54,559 nt of DNA from Pseudomonadota bacterium (GTDB taxonomy: Bacteria > Pseudomonadota > Alphaproteobacteria > Rhodospirillales > Rhodospirillaceae). The position numbers were made by a program, and so were the translations under genes. Positions 49,846 through 54,559 of the stretch are shown here, one piece after another (positions within the stretch are counted from its first letter, which is position 1; the number at the start of each line of letters is the position of its first letter). Location of the stretch: the NCBI GenBank assembly GCA_020160875.1, contig JAIUPE010000008.1, forward strand, positions 1 through 54,559, in the 5' to 3' direction. The notes below the pieces were generated by a model. The model was given only the letters and a program-made list of their open reading frames with translations, did not search any database and was not told where the DNA came from.

Positions 49846-49885
49846 CCTTAACAGACGGGCGCCGTTTCTCCCGTCTGGATTAAGG
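49846..49885 (+). terminator. Extended hairpin between the small gene and the TonB receptor
   Basis: CCTTAACAGACGGG (49846-49859) pairs with CCCGTCTG-GA-TTAAGG (49870-49885): 14 base pairs with a two-base bulge and a ten-base loop CGCCGTTTCT. There is no T-tract, so it may be a processing or stability element rather than a simple terminator. Confidence 0.55.
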
Positions 49886-49934
49886 CCGCCTCAGCAAGTA
49901 AAGAGGGGGCTTCATATTGGGGAGGCGAGGTTAC

Positions 49935-51911
49935 ATGTCGTACAGCGGCCGGCGCCGCGCGCGTACTAAACGCGCGCGTATCTACGCTTTATTGCCGATT
50001 TTTGTGATGGTGGCGCTATCGCCGGCACGCGAAGCGGCCGCCCAGCGCGCGAACGACAACGCGCTCGCCGCCGCCGAGGATGCTTTTGGCACCTCGGTCG
50101 GGAATGAAAGCGTTGGCCTGTACGGCGTCGGCATGGTGCGCGGATTCAGTCCCGTGGACGCGGGCAATGTGCGCATCGAAGGCCTGTATTTCGATCAGAA
50201 GGCGGGGCTCGGCAGCCAGATCGTGCGCGGATCGACGGTGCGTGTCGGGGTGACGGCGCAAGCTTATGCCTTTCCCGCGCCAACGGGCATTGCCGACTAT
50301 CGCCTGCGTTTGCCGGGTGACAAGGTCGTGCACAGCGCGGTGCTCAGCGCCGGACCCTATGACTATGCGTCCCTCGATCTTGTCAGCCAGGTGCCGCTGA
50401 TCGAGTCCAAGCTCGGGCTGGTCGCGGGGGCGAGCATCAGCCACGACGCCCCGCGTGAATGGGTGGCCGATTCCATCACCTGGACCGGCGGGGCGCTCCT
50501 GCATTGGCAGCCGAGCGACATGATGACCGTCACCAGCTTCTGGAGCCGCTCGCAAATGAGCGATCAGGAAGCGCGCCCCGTGATCTACACCAACGGCGCG
50601 CTCCCGCCGCGTTTCGACCGCAGCGCCTATTTCAGCCAGGAATGGGCCGATACGGCGGCGCGCGACACCAACTTCGGCGTCATCTCGACCGTCGCGCCGT
50701 CGTCCGACTGGACTCTGCGCGCCGGCGTCTTCCGCTCGCGCGCGAGCGTGCCGGAAAACCATGTGATCGCCTACCGCCTCACCGCGCCGGACGGGACGGC
50801 GAACATCGATGCGCTGGCCGATCCGCCGACCTATGCCGGTTCCTACTCGGGCGAAGTGCGTCTTTCGCGCCGCCTGATCGAAGGCGACCGCGCGCACACA
50901 TTCCATCTCGCCGTCCGTGCCCGCGACGCGCGGCGTGTCTTCGGCGGTGGCGACAGCGTCGATCTCGGACCGGGTTTTATCGCGGTCTATAAGCCGATGC
51001 CGGAGCCGGTGTTCAATTTCGGGCCGCAGCGCAAAGACATCGTCAAGCAGGGCACGGCCGGGCTCTCGTACAGCGTCAACTGGCTGGGAGTCGGCGAATT
51101 CAGCGCCGGCCTCCAGAAAACGCATTATACGCGCGAGCTGATGCCCGCGACCGGCGGCGCGGTGCTGACCAAGTCCACCAGTAGCCCGTGGCTGTACAAC
51201 GCGACGGCGGCGATTTCGCCGACGAAGGCGCTCGTCGTCTACGCCGGCTACACGCGCGGCCTCGAAAACTCCGCGGTTGCGCCGGATAACGCGACCAATC
51301 GCGGCGAAGCGCTTTCCGCCAACATCACCCGTCAGGCCGACGCCGGTATCCGCTACGAATTCAGTCCCGCGTTGCGCATGGTCGCCGGTGTGTTCGAAGT
51401 GAGCAAACCGTTCCTCGACCGCGACGCGGCGAACCTGTTCCGCCCCGTGGGACGCATCCGCAATCGCGGCATCGAGGCCTCGGTCACGGGCACGGCGTTT
51501 ACGGACCTCACCGTCGTCGCCGGCGCGGTCCTCATTCAATCGCGCGTGTCGGGCCTGACCGTCGACAATGGCCTCATCGGAAAAGTCCCGCCGGGCGTTT
51601 GGTCGCGTGTGCTCAGCCTCAACGCGCAATACGGCCCTAAGTCATGGAACGGCCTGTCGGTGGAAGCCGAAGTGACGAACCGCGGCGACTACTTCGCGGA
51701 TCGCCGCAACACGTTCAAGGTGCCGGGCGAGACGACACTGAACCTCGGCGGCCGCTACCGGTTCGAGATCGGAGACTCGCCGGCCAGCTTCCGTGCGCGC
51801 ATCGAGAACGTGACCAACGACTACAATTGGCATGTTCATGCGCCCGCCGGCGGCTGGTTCCACGCCCAGGCGCGCCGCCGCTATTCGGCGTCGCTGTCGG
51901 TGGATTTCTGA
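49935..51911 (+). CDS. TonB-dependent outer-membrane receptor (first of a tandem pair)
   Basis: A 658-residue receptor, predicted to import a siderophore or other nutrient with TonB energy. Signal peptide (ALLPIFVMVALSPAREAAAQ) after a very basic N-terminus. The plug is short: it opens EDAFGTSVGNESVGLYG and reaches the conserved RGFSPVDAGNVRIEGLYFDQ within ~60 residues, and I see no clear TonB box. The barrel has alternating aromatic strands and ends RYSASLSVDF with terminal Phe. GGCGAGG precedes the chosen ATG; a TTG six codons upstream is less likely. Clearly paralogous to the next gene. Confidence 0.87.
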   Translation: MSYSGRRRARTKRARIYALLPIFVMVALSPAREAAAQRANDNALAAAEDAFGTSVGNESVGLYGVGMVRGFSPVDAGNVRIEGLYFDQKAGLGSQIVRGSTVRVGVTAQAYAFPAPTGIADYRLRLPGDKVVHSAVLSAGPYDYASLDLVSQVPLIESKLGLVAGASISHDAPREWVADSITWTGGALLHWQPSDMMTVTSFWSRSQMSDQEARPVIYTNGALPPRFDRSAYFSQEWADTAARDTNFGVISTVAPSSDWTLRAGVFRSRASVPENHVIAYRLTAPDGTANIDALADPPTYAGSYSGEVRLSRRLIEGDRAHTFHLAVRARDARRVFGGGDSVDLGPGFIAVYKPMPEPVFNFGPQRKDIVKQGTAGLSYSVNWLGVGEFSAGLQKTHYTRELMPATGGAVLTKSTSSPWLYNATAAISPTKALVVYAGYTRGLENSAVAPDNATNRGEALSANITRQADAGIRYEFSPALRMVAGVFEVSKPFLDRDAANLFRPVGRIRNRGIEASVTGTAFTDLTVVAGAVLIQSRVSGLTVDNGLIGKVPPGVWSRVLSLNAQYGPKSWNGLSVEAEVTNRGDYFADRRNTFKVPGETTLNLGGRYRFEIGDSPASFRARIENVTNDYNWHVHAPAGGWFHAQARRRYSASLSVDF

Positions 51912-52009
51912 CCGCGGCGCCGGGTGTAACGGCGCCCCGTCGCGCCGGTTCCTGTGATGGTCAGCCGCCGCCCGCCGCGTTATAACCGGTGGCGCAGGGG
52001 GAGATCGAT

Positions 52010-53968
52010 GTGCGGGTAATCAGGGGAGTGGCGGCCGCGCGGGCCGTGGCCGTGGCCGTCGTTATGGTTGGTGCCGGCGCAACGGCGGCGCGCGCGCAGC
52101 GCGCCACCGAAAATGCCGTGACGAAAGCCGAGGACGCTTTCGGCACGCAAATCGGCAATGAGAATGTCGGTCTCTACGGCACGCAGAGCGCGCGCGGCTT
52201 CAGCCCCGAACAGGCCGGCAATCTGCGTATCGAGGGTTTGTATTTCGACCAGCAGGCGCGGTTCGGCAACCGCATCTCCCGCGGCACCATCATGCGCGTT
52301 GGCCTCAGCGCCTTGTCCTATCCGTTCCCCGCGCCCACGGGCATCGGCGATATCCAGCTTCGCCTTCCCGGCGATGAAGCGCAGGGCAGCGCCGCCATCA
52401 GCTACGCGTATCCGACCGGCCAGCCGCAGGCCTCCGTGTCCGCCGATGCGGAAGTCCCGGTCATTCCCGGCACGTTCGCGGTCGGATTGAGCTTGAGCGC
52501 CTACCGGCGTGTCGCCGAATGGCGCGGCGGCAATGACGGCGTCAACGCGGGCGCCACCACGCGGTGGACGCCGAACGAGAACCTTGAGGTCATCTCGCTC
52601 ATGACCTTGAATTACCAGCTGCGCGACGAAGACACCCAGCCCCTGATCCTGACCGGCGGCGCCTATCTTCCACCCGAGATCGACCGCGACGTTTTCACGA
52701 CGCAGAAGTGGGCCGACCACGCCACGAAGGACGCCAACTACGGGGTGATCGTGCGCGGCGGCTTGCCGGACGGATGGCGGCTTCAAGTCGGGGCTTTCCG
52801 CTCGGCGCGCGAGGAAGCGCGCAATGTCACGCTGTTTTACCGCAACGTGCAGCAAAACGGCGCGGCGACTCTCGACGCCTTTGCCGATCCGGCGCAAAGC
52901 CGCACCTCCTATTCCGGCGAAGTGCGCCTCTCGCGCACCTTCGACGATGGCGTGCGCTTGCATACGGTGCACGTCTCGGCCAAGGGACGCAATGTCGCGC
53001 GAATGTTCGGCGGCGGCTCCGGCGCGGCGCTGGGACCAACGACCTTCGGTGTGTACACGCCGCTGCCGGAGCCGGCGTTCACCTTCGGCGCGAGCAGCCA
53101 CGACAAGGCGCGCCAGCTCTCTCCCGGCGTTTCCTACATTGGCTATTGGCCGAAGGTCGGCGACATCAGCTTCGGGATTCAGAAATCCTTCTACCGGCGC
53201 CATGTGTCCCAGCCCAATCTGCCCCGCGCCAGCACCGAAAGCGCGCCGTGGCTTTACAACGGCACCGTCACCGTGTTCGCGACCGACGACCTCGCCTTTT
53301 ACAGCAGCTTCACGCGCGGGCTGGAGGAATCCGGCATCGCGCCCGAGAACGCCAGCAACCGCGGCGAAGCCTTGCCCGCCAGCATGACCAAGCAGGTGGA
53401 CGGCGGCCTGCGTTACCGCATCTCGCCGCGCCTCACCCTGCTTGCCGGCGTGTTCGAGGTCAGCAAACCCTATTTCGACCGCGATCCGGCCAATCTGTTC
53501 ACCACCGTCGGCGATGTGCGTCACCGCGGTGTCGAGATCTCGCTCGCCGGCCAGCCGATCCCCGATCTTACGATCGTCGCCGGCGTCATGCTTTTACAGG
53601 CCCGCGTTTCCGGCTCGACGGTCGACCGCGGCCTGATCGGCGCCGTGCCGCCCGGACGTACGCCGCAGCTTGTGCGCTTCAACGCCAACTACGCGCCGCC
53701 GTCCTGGCGCGGGTTCTCGCTCGAAAGCCAGATCGACTACAAGGGCGGCGCCATGGCGAACCGCCTCAACACATTCAAAGTGCCGGGCGCCATGCTCATC
53801 GACGTGGGCGGCCGCTATAAATTCACCGTGCTCGACTCTTCGGCGTCCTTCCGTCTGCAACTCCAGAACATCACCAATGCTTACGGCTGGTCGGTGACGC
53901 CGTCGTCGGGCTCATTCGCTTACGAAAGTCCGCGCCGCTTCTCCGCGCGCCTCGCGGTGGATTTTTAG
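52010..53968 (+). CDS. TonB-dependent outer-membrane receptor (second of a tandem pair)
   Basis: A 652-residue paralogue of the preceding receptor, with the same short plug (EDAFGTQIGNENVGLYG, RGFSPEQAGNLRIEGLYFDQ), matching segments such as FPAPTGIGDIQLRLPGD and NTFKVPGAMLIDVGGRYKF, and a C-terminal RFSARLAVDF. Signal peptide GVAAARAVAVAVVMVGAGATAARAQ has a long Val/Ala core. I prefer GTG at 52010 because GGGGGAG lies just before it; GTG at 51989 would add seven residues. About 100 bases separate it from the first receptor. Ligand unknown; divergence in extracellular loops suggests a different or broadened substrate. Confidence 0.86.
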   Translation: MRVIRGVAAARAVAVAVVMVGAGATAARAQRATENAVTKAEDAFGTQIGNENVGLYGTQSARGFSPEQAGNLRIEGLYFDQQARFGNRISRGTIMRVGLSALSYPFPAPTGIGDIQLRLPGDEAQGSAAISYAYPTGQPQASVSADAEVPVIPGTFAVGLSLSAYRRVAEWRGGNDGVNAGATTRWTPNENLEVISLMTLNYQLRDEDTQPLILTGGAYLPPEIDRDVFTTQKWADHATKDANYGVIVRGGLPDGWRLQVGAFRSAREEARNVTLFYRNVQQNGAATLDAFADPAQSRTSYSGEVRLSRTFDDGVRLHTVHVSAKGRNVARMFGGGSGAALGPTTFGVYTPLPEPAFTFGASSHDKARQLSPGVSYIGYWPKVGDISFGIQKSFYRRHVSQPNLPRASTESAPWLYNGTVTVFATDDLAFYSSFTRGLEESGIAPENASNRGEALPASMTKQVDGGLRYRISPRLTLLAGVFEVSKPYFDRDPANLFTTVGDVRHRGVEISLAGQPIPDLTIVAGVMLLQARVSGSTVDRGLIGAVPPGRTPQLVRFNANYAPPSWRGFSLESQIDYKGGAMANRLNTFKVPGAMLIDVGGRYKFTVLDSSASFRLQLQNITNAYGWSVTPSSGSFAYESPRRFSARLAVDF

Positions 53969-54035
53969 GGCGATTGTTGAACGCCGCCGCGCCGGTTCGG
54001 CGTATACGTCAGGTTCATTCGTTCAGGAGTTTTCC

Positions 54036-54557
54036 ATGACCATTTCCCCCGCTATCTCCATGTACCAGGCCAGCATCCCGCGGTTCGTCACGATCCTCGG
54101 CAATCTCATGAACATCCTCGACAAGGCGCAGGCGCATGTCGACGCCAAGAAGATCGACCCCGAGGTGCTCACGCGTTACCGCCTCTTCCCCGACATGCTG
54201 CCCATGTCCATGCAGGTGCAGATCGCCTGCGACTTTGCGCGCGGCGTCTCGGCACGCCTGGCCGGCGTCGAGGTACCCAAGCATGCAGACGACGAGACCT
54301 CCTTCGAGGAGCTGCAAACCCTGATCGCCCAGACCCGCAGGTTTATCGGCAGCCTGGCGCCGGCCCAGTTCGACGGCAGCGAGGAACGCGAAATCGTCAC
54401 GCGTCCCGGCACGCCGAAAGAGAAGCGCTTCAGCGGCAGCGCCTATCTGCTCAGCTACGGCCTGCCGCAGTTCTTCTTCCATGTGACTACGGCTTATGCA
54501 CTGCTGCGCCACAACGGCGTCGAAGTCGGCAAGCGCGACTACATGGGACTGAAGTAA
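54036..54557 (+). CDS. DUF1993-family protein
   Basis: A complete 173-residue cytosolic protein. DUF1993 marks are SMYQASIPRFVTILGNLMNI at the start, RLFPDMLPMSMQVQIACDFA in the middle, and a final LPQFFFHVTTAYALLRHNGV followed by GKRDYMG. The fold is a DinB-like four-helix bundle; function is unknown in the family. CAGGAG precedes the ATG. The stop lies two bases from the window end. No operon partner is visible. Confidence 0.85.
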   Translation: MTISPAISMYQASIPRFVTILGNLMNILDKAQAHVDAKKIDPEVLTRYRLFPDMLPMSMQVQIACDFARGVSARLAGVEVPKHADDETSFEELQTLIAQTRRFIGSLAPAQFDGSEEREIVTRPGTPKEKRFSGSAYLLSYGLPQFFFHVTTAYALLRHNGVEVGKRDYMGLK

Positions 54558-54559
54558 AC

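Noticed and set aside
1-54559. tRNA, rRNA, CRISPR, insertion sequence, prophage or origin of replication
   Set aside because: Intergenic regions were read for T-loop and cloverleaf patterns, spaced direct repeats, transposase or integrase motifs and DnaA-box clusters; none was convincing.

Overview
The window looks like a chromosomal segment of a GC-rich, Gram-negative alphaproteobacterium. The evidence is a TamA/TamB pair, TonB-dependent receptors, a CzcA/CusA-type RND operon, a PAS-containing soluble chemotaxis receptor, and several copies of an intergenic palindrome of a type I remember as common in Rhizobiales and related orders. I cannot name the genus. I see no rRNA, tRNA, CRISPR array, insertion sequence or prophage. 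The first ~1.8 kb is different in composition: GATC occurs twice in the first ~1,830 bases but about twenty times in the next 1,600. Its TolC protein reads more like a myxobacterial one, so either a transfer or an assembly junction may lie inside macB.

Layout. 1-4.8 kb: a macA-macB-tolC efflux operon on the minus strand. 5-13.8 kb: a dense, mixed-strand cluster of ten genes: CDP-alcohol phosphatidyltransferase, LtaS-like phosphotransferase/sulfatase, creatininase-family amidohydrolase, GTP cyclohydrolase II, stand-alone RibD-type reductase, cytochrome b561, methyltransferase, glycosyltransferase, degenerate 6-pyruvoyltetrahydropterin-synthase homologue and zinc-less MDR dehydrogenase. 14-19.9 kb: tamA and tamB. 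19.9-30.6 kb: accessory catabolic genes, namely a Bcr/CflA transporter, secreted amidase, secreted cyclase, a secreted methyltransferase, two orphan ModA-like binding proteins, a frameshifted SDR, a sugar-acid dehydratase of the IlvD/Edd family and an MFS carrier. 30.7-38.6 kb: a two-component system divergent from a four-gene heavy-metal RND operon (adaptor, pump, DUF3240-like protein, TolC). 38.9-44.9 kb: a Sel1-repeat protein, a second secreted methyltransferase, a Crp/Fnr regulator, a small membrane protein behind an FNR-type box, a soluble PAS-PAS chemotaxis receptor and an RcnB-like protein. 45-49.2 kb: a tight minus-strand operon of response regulator, TPR/beta-barrel protein, HEAT-repeat protein and processive GT2 synthase. 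49.6-54.6 kb: a small protein, tandem paralogous TonB-dependent receptors and a DUF1993 protein.

The best candidate for an undescribed system is the 5-13.8 kb cluster. GTP cyclohydrolase II, a creatininase-family protein and a reductase without a deaminase domain recall the ArfA-ArfB-ArfC order of archaeal riboflavin synthesis rather than the usual bacterial RibA-RibD route. Here they sit with a pterin-synthase homologue that lacks most of its catalytic residues, a glycosyltransferase, a methyltransferase and a phospholipid head-group transferase. This suggests a decorated, possibly lipid-linked diaminopyrimidine or pterin; the product is inference. The second candidate is the 45-49.2 kb operon, which has the parts of a synthase-dependent exopolysaccharide exporter (synthase, TPR plus outer-membrane barrel, regulator) with an unusual HEAT-repeat partner.
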